A stretch of 64,000 bases of DNA. Source: Humulus lupulus. Taxonomy: Eukaryota > Streptophyta > Magnoliopsida > Rosales > Cannabaceae. The notes under the pieces were generated by a model. That model saw nothing but the letters and a program-made list of their open reading frames with translations, did not search any database and was not told the DNA's origin. Of this stretch, positions 1 to 11,899 are shown piece after piece. The translations under genes were made by a program, and so were the position numbers. The first letter of the stretch is position 1. Each line of letters opens with the position of its first letter. The stretch is from the NCBI RefSeq assembly GCF_963169125.1, contig NC_084794.1:92859018-92923017 (forward strand), in the 5' to 3' direction.

Positions 1-2229
1 GACTCATCCAGAATCTCTTGTCTGATACCGGACTCCATCAGAACGCAAATCTGGCCTTTATACCTAAGTAGATCAATCTCAGAAATAGAAAAGTCTCTAG
101 CCACTCCGGCTAGGACATCCTCCTTGTGTTTCCTCAACTGGGGATCCTCCTTCTGTGCTTCTCTAATCCTCTCAAGGAGCATGGACTGAAGAGTGATATT
201 GGCTAGCCGACCAACTACCAATTCAATTCCTACTCTCGTCATCTCTTCAAATAACTTTTTTGATATTCGTCTTGAACTGAATAACTGCCCTGGGCCCATC
301 CGACTCAGTGTATCGGCCACCACTTTGGCCTTTCTCGGATGATACAAGATCTGACAATCGTAGTCCTTCACCAACTCCAGCCAACGCCTTTGCCACATAT
401 TCAGATCCTTTTGAGTAAAGAAATAATTTAAGCTTTTATGGTCGGAGTATATTTTGCGATTCTCTCTATACAAGTAATGCATCCATACCTTCAATGCGAA
501 TACAACCGCTGCCAGTTCCAGATCATGAGTGGGATACCTCTGCTCATATTCCTTCACCTGTCTAGACGTGTAGGCTATCACCTTCCCAGCTTGCATTAAT
601 ACACACCCCCAAACCCTGCCTCGAAGCGTCGCAGTAGACCATGAACTTTTCCTTGTCTGATGGGAGACTCAGTACCGGAGTGGTGATCAACCGCTGCTTC
701 AACTCCTTAAAATTGTTCTCACATCTATCTGTCCAAACATACTTGGTCTTCTTACGCATCAGCTTAGTCAACGGTGTGGCTATTCTGGAGAATTCCTCAA
801 CAAACTGCCAATAGTACCCCCGCTAATCCCAAGAAGCTTCTAACCTCTTGTACACTGCTTTGTCTAGGCCAGTCTCTCATTGCCTCAATCTTAGCTGGGT
901 CCACTAGAATCCCTTCCTTACTCACAATGTGGCCCAAAAATGTTACTTGGGGTAAGTAGAACTCACATTTACTAAACTTAGCATATAGCCTATGCTCCCT
1001 CAGCCGTTGTAGTACCAAACGAAGATGTTGCTCATGCTCTGTTTCTGATTGAGAGTACACTAGTATGTCGTCAATGAATACGATCACAAACTTATCCAAG
1101 CAATCCCTGAAGAACCTATTCATCAAGTCCATGAAGGATGCTGGGGCATTAGTTAATCCAAAGGACATGACCAGGAATTCATAATGTCCATACCTCGTAC
1201 AGAATTTGGTCTTTGGTATGTCCTCCTCTTTAATCCTTAACTGATGGTAGCCAGACCGAAGGTCAATCTTGGAGAACATTGTCTTCCCTTGTAGCTGGTC
1301 AAATACGTCATCGATTCTGGATAGTGGATACTTATTCTTGATAGTCAACGTATTCATCTCTCTGTAGTCGATGCACATTCTTAAGGATCCATCCTTCTTC
1401 CTGACAAACAACGCCGGAGCACCCCTTGGCAAAAAATTGGGTCTGATGAATCCTAGATTCAGTAACTTCTGCAACTGGATCTTCAATTCCTTCAACTCTG
1501 TTGGGGTCATCATATAAGGTGTCCTTGATACTGGCTCCACCCCTGGTGCCAACTCTATGACAAACTCGATCCCCCACTGTGGTGGCAATCCTGGTAGATC
1601 TGCTGGAAATACATCAGGGAACTCACACACCAACCTAGTCTCAGCCGGTCCAACCAAAACTTCCTTAGAGGTATCCACTATGTTTGTTAGGAATCCCATG
1701 CAACCCTCTTGCAATAGGTCTCTAGCCTTCAATTCAGAGATCATAGGTACTCGTGGTCCACTCACTATCCCCACAAACACAAAGGGTTCCTCTTCTTCAA
1801 GCTCAAAAGTCACCATCCTACGCCTGCAGTCTATCATCGCCCCGTACTTTGATAACCAGTCCATCCCCAGAATCATATCAAAGTCGTCCATCACCACTTC
1901 AATCAGATCCATAGACAACTCCCTACTGTCTATCTCTATTGGTAATGCTCTAACCCATCTCCTAGAGACTACCAGTTCCCCAGTTGGCAACAAAGTCCTA
2001 AATCCCCTAGCATACAAGTCACAAGGTCTACACAAATGATCTATCACTCTAGTAGTTACAAATGAATGAGCAGCTCTTGAATCAATCAATGTATTAAATG
2101 AAGAACCAGCACTAGAAATCCGATCTGTCACGACCGAGGGACTAGCCTTAGCCTCGATCTGAGTCAAAGTAAACACTCTTACTGGAGTGAGGCTATCACT
2201 CCTCTTGGGTTCTTTCTTTCTGGCTTGTG
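1..2229 (-). pseudogene. Ty3/gypsy pol fragment: protease, reverse transcriptase, RNase H
   Basis: The protein would be a retrotransposon polyprotein that processes itself, copies element RNA into DNA and degrades the RNA strand. The protease core lies around 2090-2060, but the usual D-S-G is read as D-S-R (Arg codon 2075-2077), so it is probably inactive. The RT fingers and palm follow, with [13 protein letters not shown], the YHQLRI region and the catalytic FIDD box at 1078-1067. One extra base in a C run (817-821) shifts the frame just after RSFLGLAG. The frame resumes as the RT connection (the stretch ending with KLMRKKTKYVWTD) and shifts again in the C run near 604-608. RNase H then stays open, with the DASRQG start and [12 protein letters not shown] motif, to the window edge. 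Both frameshifts are homopolymer length changes, so sequencing error is possible for either one. Confidence 0.88.
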
Positions 2230-3147
2230 GGCAATCCTTCCTCAGGTGACTAACACTCCCACAAATGAAGCATGCTCTGACTCTACACTCCCCCAGATGT
2301 CGTCGCCTACACAGTGGACACTCTAGGAAGCTTCTCCAATTCTCTCCCCCACCCCGACGGCCACTAAAAGCACCATGTGCCCTCCTATCTGGAACATGAG
2401 GAACAAAAGAATATGGGGCCTTTCTCTTCTACTCACTAGGGCCACTACCCCAGCTAGAACTAGTTGAGGGAGGCACCGTCCTCCGAGCATCTCGTCTTGT
2501 GGTACCTTCTTTCCATATCTGATCCTCAGCCCCCTTAGTAGTAAGGGCTTTCTCCACTCCCTGAGCATAGGTGGTAGTCCTCATATCTAATGTTATCTTA
2601 ACATCACAGACTATCATCACTTCAACCCCCATACAAAACAATCCCTCCGTGCCATGTCTGTAGGCACCGAGTTTGGCACGAACTTTGCCAACCGATCAAA
2701 CTTCAAGGCATATTCTATGACGGTCATTCTGTTCTGAGTCAGATTAGTAAACTCATCCACCTTCGCACCTTAAACTGCAACACTGTAGTATTTCTCATTG
2801 GAGACATCTCTGAATTCACCCCAGGTCATAACGGTCACAACTCTCCTTTGACACAACTTCCCACCAATGCGGGTGTCTTCCCTCAACATGTAACTAACAC
2901 AAGCCACCCTCTCATTCCCTTCCACCCTCATGAAATCAAGGATATAAGAATTCATGTTCATCCATTGCTCTGGCCGCAATGGGTCTAGACCACCCTCAAA
3001 GGTGGGAGGGGCTGCTTCCTAAACCTTTCATACAAAGGCTCCCACCTATTTTCCATCACAGGCTAGGTGACACTAGTACCACAACCTGTGTAATCTATAA
3101 CCCAGCATCTCGAGGAGGAACCTGCTATCTCAGTTATCGAATTTCAT
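2230..3147 (-). pseudogene. Ty3/gypsy gag, capsid and zinc-knuckle part
   Basis: This is the capsid/nucleocapsid part of the gag protein, which packages element RNA. Segment 2979-2770 reads as the retrotransposon gag core (RPEQWMNMNSYILDF ... VMTWGEFRDVSNEKYY). A CCHC zinc knuckle, [14 protein letters not shown] (C-X2-C-X4-H-X4-C), lies at 2272-2231 just before the protease. The part between them (about 2640-2320) is out of frame in places. Near 3140-3110 the frame has TAA and TAG stops, each one C-to-T step from a Gln codon. The N-terminal part of the same gag is displaced to 5706-5804 by the solo LTR. Confidence 0.8.
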
Positions 3148-5700
3148 TGTAGCGTCTCAAATTTGCTAATAAGGCTTAGGGCCTTGATTAGCTTTCCTGG
3201 AGGGAAATAATTGATTTATTATGTTAATATGTGAATTTTATGAGTATGTGATTAGAAATGCACGTTTAGGTTAATTAAATATGCATGTGCGCCCCATTTG
3301 GTTGTTAGGTGCATATTTGTAATTTCAGCCCGTTAAGGGCATAAATGCTATATTTATGAATATTGTGATTGACACCACGAGTGAGTGGTGATATATATGT
3401 GATGCATGATCTAACACAGTCCTAGGGAGCGGTTTAGCTAGAAAGTCACAACGGGGTCGAATACCCCATTCGGGAGGAGGTTAGGGGTATTTTGGGTATA
3501 TAATATGAGTTTGGGATTTATGGAGTAACTGGTAGTAATTTAGTAATGATTTGAGTATGACGGGATTAACAGGGATTTGTAGATGTACTCAAGGACTTAG
3601 TGGGATATGTCAAATGACTAAATTACCCTTGGTGGTATTTGAGGACATAGACTAACTTAAGGGGAAATTTAGTCATTTTGACAAGAGGATATACACAATT
3701 TGGGAGTTAGGACTCTAGAAGGACGTAGACAAAACAGAGGAAAGGAAGAAAAGAATCAATTTCACTCAGCTCTTTCTCCATGGTGTTTGATTTTTGAAGG
3801 ATCTTAAGCCAGAAATTCTTGAGTTCAGAGGTTTAGTTAGGATCAAAGGTAAGTTTTTAATTCAATTCTTTGTTGAATTTTGCTGGGAAGTGTTGTGGTT
3901 GGGAGCTGAATTGTGTTTTGATTTGTGGGCATTAGAATGAAGTTTTGGCAAGGTTAAGCTTAGGAATTTGTGGATTTGAGCTTGGAACTGGATTTGAAAG
4001 CATCTCAAGGTCGAATTCCTACTTGAGGTAAGAATTTCATTGATTTCTGAAGTGAATATTCTGGTGTCGTTTAAGTTTTGTGGAGTTTTAAACCACTAGG
4101 TGATTTTGAGTTTGGATGAGTGTTTGAGTTTGTTGCTGGTGTTTTTGAGTTGCTATACTCTTTATTTGAATTTTTAGATCGAATTGGAACTTGGGTGTAC
4201 TTGAGTATTGATTTGGATAAGTTTAGGCTCGGGAAAAATGGTAGGAAAACCCTAGTTTTCTGGGTTCGCGTATGAATGTCGCGGCCCTATTCTTCCGTGT
4301 CGCGGCGCTGGGTTGAATCAGGACAGGGGAGCCCTGCTAGGCACCGCGGCCCCTATAGGGCTGTGCCGCGGCGCTAGGCCACTTTCAGGATGTGGGATCT
4401 TGTGTTTTTAGGGCTTTGGCTCAGGGGGCTCGGGGGACGCTTTCGCCATCTCGTGTGGGGAAATGGGAGGTCCCAAGAGCACGGGATTGGTTTTGGGGTA
4501 CAATTATAAATTGGTTAGTAACGAAAGCGTTACCTGTGTGTTATGACTATATTTTCAGTGAGGCTCGGGTTAGAGGACTGTGCTCGGGATTTCGGTGCTT
4601 ATGAAGCTTGGGACACAGGTAAGAGAACTGTTTGTACCTGTAGAGCTATGTGGTGTGTTGTACTGTATGTGTTGTTTATGTTTGTTGTGTCATATATGTG
4701 ATTATGACTGATCGGCAAGAGCTGGGAGAGGCCAGGGCCGAAAGCGGCAAGAATCGGGATCGGCAAAAGCCGGGAGAGGCAAGGGTCGGGAGCGGCAAGG
4801 GCCGGGAGTGGCAAAAGCTGGGAGAGGCAAGAGCCGAGAGCGATAAGGGGCCGGGAACCGTGTTGAGCATGTGGAGTGCAAAGCTGAGAGCGGCAAGGGG
4901 CCAGCAATAGTGTTGAGCACGTGGAGTGTAAGCCGTTAGGGCGAGACCCTCCTAGGATGCTGAAGTCATCCTCTCAGTGCAAACTGCAAACCCAAGGCCT
5001 GGTAAAACGTCTGGGACGGCATGGCCGCTATGTGTTTAGCATGTTGGATGCTTTGTTATATGTTGTTGTAATATTGAGTTGTTGTGTGAATATAGTGTTG
5101 TATTATTAGGGGGTCGTGTTATAGTGCTAATGTGTTATTGCACTACTGTACTATTAGGCTGTTGTGCCATTGTGCTTTTAAGCTGGTCTAGATGTTGTGT
5201 TGTTGAGCATGCTAGTAGGATCTGGTATCTTTTTGTTACTCTGATTGAATATGAGTTGTGAGATATATTTTATTGCATATTGTGCTTGAAGTTCTCTTGT
5301 TGGGCCTCGGCTCACGGGCGCTCTGTGGTCCAGGTAAGAGCAAGGAAGCTGGATTTTACAAACATGAGTTGGAGGGCATGGAGCGGTGTGTACATGTCTA
5401 GCCTACCTGGCCACCATGGCTAGGGTTATTTTAAGGAACACGTGGTAAACATTCGGTTTTGTCGCTTAGGTCGACTGTACTGTACTTCGGATTGTAAATG
5501 TATTTCAAAACAGTGTTTTGGGATCCCAATGTAATATTTTTACGAATTTCAATCAAGGATCAACTTTTTATACTTAATGTTTATTAAATGAATATTTATT
5601 TTCATCCAAACACACTTTTTAAATCTTAAATATCGTTTAGCAAGCTAGTGGCACATTTATAAATTACTTGGTAACAACTATAAGGAAGTAGGGTGTTACA
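3148..5700 (+). mobile_element. Solo LTR (2553 bp) inserted in gag, TSD TTCAT
   Basis: It starts TGTAGCGTCTC and ends GGGTGTTACA, and is flanked by the perfect 5-bp duplication TTCAT (3143-3147 and 5701-5705). Gag reads into both ends. No PBS, gag or pol lies inside, so it is a solo LTR left by LTR-LTR recombination. It is the same family type as the LTRs at 6188-12981, 49954-55227, 50377-52796 and 55550-58048, but in the opposite orientation: its first ~45 bases match the reverse complement of 12937-12981. A GC-rich patch (4260-4390) and a minisatellite (4700-4880) lie inside. The ORFs in it are not supported as genes. Confidence 0.93.
4700..4880 (+). repeat. Minisatellite inside solo LTR
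   Basis: About nine degenerate copies of a ~16-20-bp unit resembling CGGCAAGGGCCGGGAG, some with a GGGAGAGG extension. It is followed by two copies of a longer unit ending in GTTGAGCA(C/T)GTGGAGTG. The corresponding part of the sister LTRs carries different tandem units (6757-6846, 52980-53066), so this is a hypervariable segment of the family's LTR. Confidence 0.8.
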
Positions 5701-5705
5701 TTCAT

Positions 5706-5804
5706 CTTCAGTTCACTGAAGTCTAGCTTGCCTTTCTGCAAACATTTGTTGCCAATTTTGTGGGACAGGTGGAGGGTCCTCACTCTGGTTGTCATCTTCA
5801 GCCA
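5706..5804 (-). pseudogene. Ty3/gypsy gag N-terminus
   Basis: An ATG at 5804 opens a frame beginning MAEDDNQSEDPPPVPQNW and continuing MFAERQARLQ. It meets a TGA three codons before the right edge of the solo LTR insertion and resumes at 3147. It lies 364 bases downstream of the primer binding site, as expected for gag. The TGA here and the TAA and TAG just across the insertion are each explained by a single C-to-T change. Confidence 0.7.
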
Positions 5805-6167
5805 TATTGTCGCAGAGTCTAGTTAATCATTGAGGCATAACTTCAATATGCCTGCAATCAATGACGCCGCACATCAAGCACGCTAGCAACATCCGAAAAC
5901 CACCTCCCAATCCAATCAATCAAACACAAACATCAAACCAACATAATGCACACATCGCACATACATATAGCAATCAAAGGGGCCACACCCTGGCATCATA
6001 TATACATATATGTATTCATCATGCTCTGTCTATATAACTCAGGCAAATAGGGCAACTCAGACAAACAATTAAACAGGTAATTCACTTAATACTGACCAAC
6101 CCTGAGTCTATCTTGTCTCTGGCGGTAAGCGTACATGTTCGGTGAATCTCTAGGAACCATAAACCTT
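5805..6167 (-). other. Untranslated leader of the chromovirus-like element
   Basis: Non-coding stretch between primer binding site and gag start on the minus strand. Nothing else was recognised in it. Confidence 0.6.
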
Positions 6168-6184
6168 GGCACGCTCTGATACCA
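6168..6184 (-). promoter_or_regulatory. Primer binding site (initiator Met tRNA type)
   Basis: The minus strand reads TGGTATCAGAGCGTGCC, three bases inside the 5' LTR end (…TTACA at 6188). TGGTATCAGAGC is the well known complement of the 3' end of plant initiator tRNA-Met. It fixes the element's orientation and its LTR boundary. Confidence 0.9.
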
Positions 6185-6756
6185 AGATGTAACGCCCTAC
6201 TACCCTAGATCTGTTACCATGTGATTTTCAAATGTTCCACTAGCTCGCTAATCGAGGTTTTAGACTGAAAAAATGTGATTACTCAAAATAAAGACTAAGT
6301 TACTAAAAATTAAGAATAAAAGGTTTGGACATTCATTAAAATTATAAAAGTGATACATTGGGATCCCAAATACTGTTTCAAAATGTATTTACAATTCAAA
6401 TGTTAAGGTACAGTCGACCTAAGCAACAAAATCAAACATTCACAATGTGTCCCTCAAAACAACCCCCAATCGTGGCGGCCAGGTAGGCCAAACATGTACG
6501 CGCCGCTCCATACCCTCCAACTCATGCTTGGTCGGCCTTTCCTTTGCTCTTACATGCACCATAGAGCACCCGTCAGCCAAGGCCCAACAAGAAAACTCCA
6601 CACATAGCATATGACAATTCAATCCAGTAAATGCACAACTTTAAACAGATAACATATTATTCACATAACGCTCTATGCCAACCCAGGTGCTTTACAAGGA
6701 ATTGGGTTCACAATCTTCAACGGGTGAGCACAACACCCTATATGGCCATGCCATGG

Positions 6757-6846
6757 TGGCCTGCATTCAACATGCTTGTTGTCGTTCGGCCTGCATTCAG
6801 CATGCTTGTTGCCGTTCGGCCTGCATTCAGCATGCTTATCGCCGAT
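6757..6846 (-). repeat. 30-bp tandem repeat in LTR, three copies
   Basis: Three copies of a unit whose plus-strand form is close to GGCCTGCATTCAGCATGCTT plus GTTGCCGTTC. It occupies the same LTR position as the unrelated-looking minisatellites at 4700-4880 and 52980-53066. Confidence 0.75.
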
Positions 6847-7246
6847 CAATCATAATCATGCAAACATAGCATAAAAACTACAAATATTCACACACAACAT
6901 TAAACATAAATAATCGGGCCATGCCCTACTCTACGGGCACGAACAGTTTTCTTACCTTTAGTTCAAGCACGAGTTAAATATAAATGACCCTTGAGCACGA
7001 TCTTGTCCTGAGCCCAAGCAGTAACCTAGTCACAACCATAAATAATAACCTCATTAAGATTCAGTCACCAAAAACAAACTTTGAGATCAATCTCGAGCTC
7101 TTGCGAGTTACAATCCCACCCAACGGGGTGGTGGAACCATCCCCCGAGCCCCCAAGCCTTCCCAAGCTCTAAAAATGGGTTTTGCTGAAACTGGTCTAGC
7201 GCTGGGGCACTGAGGGTAGTGTTGGGGCACCCACCAAGTCAGAGAA

Positions 7247-7265
7247 CCCCCCCCCCCCCCCCCCC
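7247..7265 (+). repeat. Poly-C tract, 19 C
   Basis: An uninterrupted run of C inside the LTR. Its length is likely unreliable in any assembly. Confidence 0.9.
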
Positions 7266-7500
7266 TTAGGGCTTCCCCTGGATAGTGCTGGGGAACCCAA
7301 GGGTAGCGCTGGGGTGCCAACCTAGTCAGAGAGCCCCTTTAGGGCTCCCCCTGCATAGTGCTAGGGCACCCACTTCCAGTGCTAGGGTGCTCCCCTACGA
7401 ACCCAGAATTCTGGGTTTTCCCACCTGCATAATCTCCGAATTCAAACCCCCAAAATCCAATCTAAACACACCCCTGTTTACCCAAAAAAGACTTACTTGC

Positions 7501-8093
7501 TGACGTGGCAAAATTAGTACACACGCAGGCTTCACGTGACTATTTAAGTGGTTACATTCAGGTCGACCATCGACCAGAAGTGAAGTTGCTCAATAGATCA
7601 GGAAGATGTTTAACTGTACGACAGAAGACGTATTTCATATGCAACCAGGATGGTCATAACATATAAGATATTTCTAAAGATATTTGATCCTATTTTTATG
7701 TAAAGATTGTAATTTCTGTTATTATTTAAATATGTTTGTATCAAAATATATACACGGCCCATCAACCCATAAGAGGATCCTTGAGTCTATAAATAAGATT
7801 GAAGGGACTCATTAAAAGGGGAGATTTTTAGGTAATCAAGAGAGAAGTATAGTGTTTGATCCACGAAATTTGTACTCACCTCCAAGCTTGTAAAACTCGT
7901 GAACCCTAGTTCACTGATTGCAGTTTTTGGAGTTCTTCTAAAATAATAAGAACACGAAGTGGATGTAAGTCATTACCATTATTTGGGGCTGAACCACTAT
8001 AAATTTTGGTGTCGTTTATCTTCTTGAGTTAAATTGATCTTATTTATATCGTTTTTATTGACTTTGTGTTGTTGACCAAATTGAGGGTCAACA
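7501..8093 (+). repeat. 5' LTR of the truncated Tat element
   Basis: It starts TGACGTGGCAAAATTAG and ends GAGGGTCAACA, followed by the conserved post-LTR block at 8094. Length is 593 bp. The end GTCAACA matches the LTR end of the Tat element at 37961-37967. Confidence 0.8.
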
Positions 8094-8142
8094 TTTTGGT
8101 GCTTTCGTTGAGAGCTGAACTCAAGACCTTCAAGAAGATCAA

Positions 8143-10252
8143 ATGGAAAAAACAACTAGGAAAGTGGGGCAAACTTCTGGGAATAAGCGAAATCAACCTC
8201 CTCCACAAGATGTAGCAGAAGATGAGCCACAAGTGGAGTTGGAAGAGGAGGAGATGGATGATGAAACCTTGTGAAAAACTTTGATTGTATTGCAAGAAGA
8301 ATTAGTTAATCTGAGGACTAATCAAGAGAATGCAGTTGAGACAATGGTGTTGCAGCAAAGGTAGATTGATCGGCAGCGCCAAGAACTGAATGAGCGGCAA
8401 GCTGGCATGGACCGCCGACAGAGGGATGCCACTGCAACCTTAGAAGCGACCATTCAATTGACACGAGGATAGCCTGTACCTGCCTCCCAACTGGATCAGC
8501 CACCCAACACTCACCCTCAGCAAAATACACATTCAAAGCATCCCCAGTATCACCATAATCCACCACAACCAAGGAATCCTCAAAGACCAGAGCAACCTCC
8601 TGATGCTTAACAGGAGAGGCCAATCCAAGATCCTGAGCAATGACCTCCCTCTCGCGCTGGTCGAGATCACGCCTAGCAGCAAAGGCAGAATAAGGTCGAG
8701 CAGCATCCTAGAAGCTCTAGACGCCAGACAGCTGGGGAGAAAAACCCTCCGAGTAGGGGACAACATCCCTCAGGAAGCAGAAGACAGGTGGATTCAGGCT
8801 CTGCGGTCAGAGGTCCCCCACAACATAGTAGTGATAGGGGACCTACCGACCAACGCAGGCCCCCCTGTCTATCGGGATGTACCAGCTGGAAGAGAGGGAA
8901 ACAATGCGAACAGTAGGTCGCACCCTCATAGGTGACAATTTAGAGATGGCCATGATTATAATGAAGCTGATTCTGTTAGAGGACACGCTGGTCGACAGCA
9001 GGAAGAGAGAGGCGAACGAAAAAATCCTCCGCCAATGGAGAACCGGTCTATAAGCCAAAACACTAGAGGGCAGCCTAAATAGCCCAATGTCTTCGACCGA
9101 CTAGGTGCAAGTGAGCAAAGGTGAAGGGATGAAGACTTGAGGGATGTACTCAATAATCAAAGGGAAAGGCATGATGAGTACTTCCCCCCAGCCCCGAGCG
9201 CTCCAGCACCCACAAATAGATGCCTTAAATCGGGTCGTGCAGCAATTAGTTGGGAACAAGGCGTCTCATATAGAATTTTATCAGAGGAAGGGCACCCCAT
9301 TCATTCATATAATTGTTGTGGCAGAAACTCTGAGCAAATTTCAGATGCCAATTTAACCCAACTTTACAGGAGGAGAAGATCATGTATCTCACGTTAACAA
9401 GTTTAGGATACAGATGGACATCCAAAAGGTGTCAGATGATGCTCGATGTAGGATTTTTCCTGCCACGTTATCCAAATATGCTCAGGAGTGTTATTTCAAG
9501 TTCCCTCCGGCCAGCATAGTTTCCTGGGAAATGTTCGTAAATGAATTTTACGGACAGTTCTATCCTGGTCGAATACACCCAACAGAGGCCAATCAGCTGG
9601 TCAAGATTCGACAGAAGGAGGGAGAAACCTTAAAAGGGTATATACAACGATTCATGCGAGCCGTTGCTCGGGCCAAATCTGTTGGAGATGAGGGAAAGAT
9701 GATGGCGGTCACGGCTGGGGTACATCGCCGTTCTCCTCTCTGGAGTAGTTTACAAAAGAATGGAGTCAAGAGCACTCAAGAATTTCTGGATCGAGTAGAC
9801 AAGTATATCAAGCTTGAGGAGACTATCACTAATGAGGGGAAATCTCCTGTGGATGACCAGGGGAAGAAGGAAGACCCCACCAAAGCCACCAATGGAACTG
9901 GCAAACCCAACGGAAACGACAAAAATAATGGAAAAAATGGGGGAAAAGGGCGAACAACGAGCCAGCAACATCTGATAGCAAGTGCCCCAAGAAAAATAGA
10001 TATGAGCCAAGGTTCACCAATTACACTACCCTGGTCGATAGCCGAGCTGAAGCATATCAGGCCAGTCATACCACTGTTCCCATTAGGCGGCCAGCACCAA
10101 TTAGAAAAGATATCTCCAAAAGGGACACGACCAAGTTTTGTTGTTTTCACAATGACTATGGCCATGACACCAACGAGTGTAACCAGCTCAAAGACGAGAC
10201 CGAGTTCCTTATCCGACAAGGACATTTAAGGAGGTATGTACGAACAGGAGGC
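8143..10252 (+). pseudogene. Tat-type gag, degraded
   Basis: The likely start is the ATG at 8143 (MEKTTRKVGQTSGNKRN…), 50 bases after the LTR as in the full Tat copy. The frame meets several stops before 8620, three of them one C-to-T step from CGA or CAG. The capsid core reads openly at 9414-9830 (FPATLSKYAQECYFKFPPAS, VNEFYGQFYPGRIHP, LVKIRQKEGETLKGYIQRF), matching 39340-39640 of the full element. A frameshift near 9950 moves the last part to another frame, where FCCFHNDYGHDTNEC, the Tat CHHC knuckle, is seen near 10137-10180. Not functional. Confidence 0.85.
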
Positions 10253-11108
10253 TCACGGAAGCAATGAGCAGGCACCTGTATGCCAACGTTTGCCTCATTT
10301 TCATCAAGCTCCGGTCGCTGGTGCATTGTTAACCATCTGTAGAGGACCACACATAGCAGGTGTCAGTGGTAAGGCAAGGGAAAGATATGTCAGAACCCTG
10401 CGTCACGATCAGGATATCGAAATGCTAAACGTCGAGGAGCGAACTCCCAAAAAAGCTCAAACAGAGGAAGAGTTAATAACTTTCTCTAAGCTAGACGCTC
10501 AACATGTTCGATTTCCCCACTCAGATCCTCAGGTTGTAGATGTTCAGATCGCCAACATGATGGTAAAACGTGTGTTGGTGGATAGGGGAATCTCAGTCAA
10601 TACTTTGTTTAAATCTTCACTAGAAAGAATGAAATTATTAGTGTAAGATTTAGAACCATGCAACCAAACCATCTATTGTTTTTCTTGCAAAGGGCTCACG
10701 CCAACAAGGTCGACCAGACTCCCAGTCACAGCAGGAGCTGCACCTGCGAACAGGACATTACTCGCTACTTTTATAGTAGTCGATTGTCCTTCTGCATATA
10801 ATGTCATGATTTGAAGGCCTATACTTGTCGATCTGCGAGCCATAACGTCGCTCTGACATTTGGCAATGAAGTTTCCAACTGACGCAGGAGTTGGGTGCAT
10901 GTTGGGAAACCAGCGAAAAGCCAGAGAATGTTACAATTCCTTGGTCACAAAATCAAGAAGAGGCGGATCGGGGGATAGAGCCGAAAAAAGGTTGCTGGTA
11001 ATAAATGAAATACATGCCCAATCAGGTGAACAAGTCACCAAATAGGGTGTTGCCCAAAGTGAGGATAGGGACTTAGATCCTCGCTTTGGGGATTTTGAAG
11101 AAAATATT

Positions 11109-11467
11109 TGTGACGCCCCACGTCACTATGGCTGCTTTCTGGAATAACGACTGACCCTACAAACCAACACGAGTCTTTTCAGCGTGCTTTGTCCTCACTC
11201 ACATGCTTCCTAGGAGGTCACCCATCCCTAGATTACCCCAGGTCAAGCACGCTTAACTTTGGAGTTCTCAAGTGATGGGCTACCAAAAAGAAGATGCATC
11301 TTGTTGATATAGGTAGTACCCATCACTCCATTTATGCCCTCTTAAACTATGTAGTCCCATACCTACACAGTCTTAGAATCATCACACTTGACCTTCCCCA
11401 GGCGGTGTGGGATTGCACAGGTTACCTAGTCTTTCCCCTTACGGATCACAGGATTCTGACTGTCACA
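11109..11467 (-). repeat. Cassandra 3' LTR with 5S-like domain
   Basis: Minus-strand 3' LTR. The 5S-like part is about 11203-11283. On the minus strand it includes AACTCCAAAGTTAAGCGTGC (box A region) and GGATGGGTGACCTCC (box C region), which are close to the plant 5S rRNA gene's internal promoter. The usual intervening GGGCGAGAGTAG is changed to GACCTGGGGTAA. Confidence 0.9.
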
Positions 11468-11482
11468 ATCACCCCCCCCCTT
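11468..11482 (-). promoter_or_regulatory. Cassandra polypurine tract
   Basis: The minus strand reads AAGGGGGGGGGTGAT directly before the 3' LTR start TGTGACAG. Confidence 0.75.
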
Positions 11483-11525
11483 ACGGGCCCGACGTCCCCG
11501 TCGGCCACACTTCCGGCTGGGTCAA

Positions 11526-11538
11526 GGCTCTGATACCA
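11526..11538 (-). promoter_or_regulatory. Cassandra primer binding site (iMet tRNA)
   Basis: The minus strand reads TGGTATCAGAGCC two bases inside the 5' LTR end, complementary to initiator tRNA-Met. Confidence 0.9.
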
Positions 11539-11540
11539 TT

Positions 11541-11899
11541 TGTGATGCCCCACATCACTATGGCTGCTTTCTGGAATGACGACTGACCCTACAAACCAAC
11601 ACGAGTCTTTTCAGCGTGCTTTGTCCTCACTCACATGCTTCCTAGGAGGTCACCCATCCCTAGATTACCCCAGGTCAAGCACGCTTAACTTTGGAGTTCT
11701 CAAGTGATGGGCTACCGAAAAGAAGATGCATCTTGTTGATATAGGTAGTACCCATCAATCCATTTATGCCATCTTCAACTATGTAGTCCCATACCTACAC
11801 AGTCTTAGAATCATCACACTTGACCTTCCCCAGGCAGTGTGGGATTGCACAAGTTACCTGGTCTTTCCCCTTACGGATCACAGGATTCTGACTGTCACA
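11541..11899 (-). repeat. Cassandra 5' LTR with 5S-like domain
   Basis: Minus-strand 5' LTR. The 5S-like segment is about 11635-11715 and is the same as in the other LTR. A pol III-type promoter here would drive transcription toward lower coordinates. Confidence 0.9.

Larger units (their letters stand above)
11109..11899 (-). mobile_element. Cassandra-type TRIM retrotransposon
   Basis: Two 359-bp direct LTRs (11109-11467 and 11541-11899; I count about ten differences) flank a 73-bp interior with no coding capacity. On the minus strand the interior has an iMet-type primer binding site next to the right LTR and a G-rich polypurine tract next to the left LTR. The LTRs start TGTGACAG and end GGC(A/G)TCACA. 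Both carry a 5S-rRNA-like domain, the hallmark of Cassandra TRIMs. The 5-bp flanks ATATT (11104-11108) and ACATT (11900-11904) are a target duplication with one mismatch. It needs proteins from other elements to move. Confidence 0.92.

Noticed and set aside
1557..2039. 160-aa plus-strand frame
   Set aside because: It is a mirror of the minus-strand protease-RT reading frame.
4392..5261. Several overlapping frames on both strands
   Set aside because: They arise from the LTR minisatellite and flanking LTR sequence; there are no motifs.
11203..11715. Two functional 5S rRNA genes
   Set aside because: Only parts resemble 5S rRNA, both lie inside TRIM LTRs, and the middle and ends are altered.
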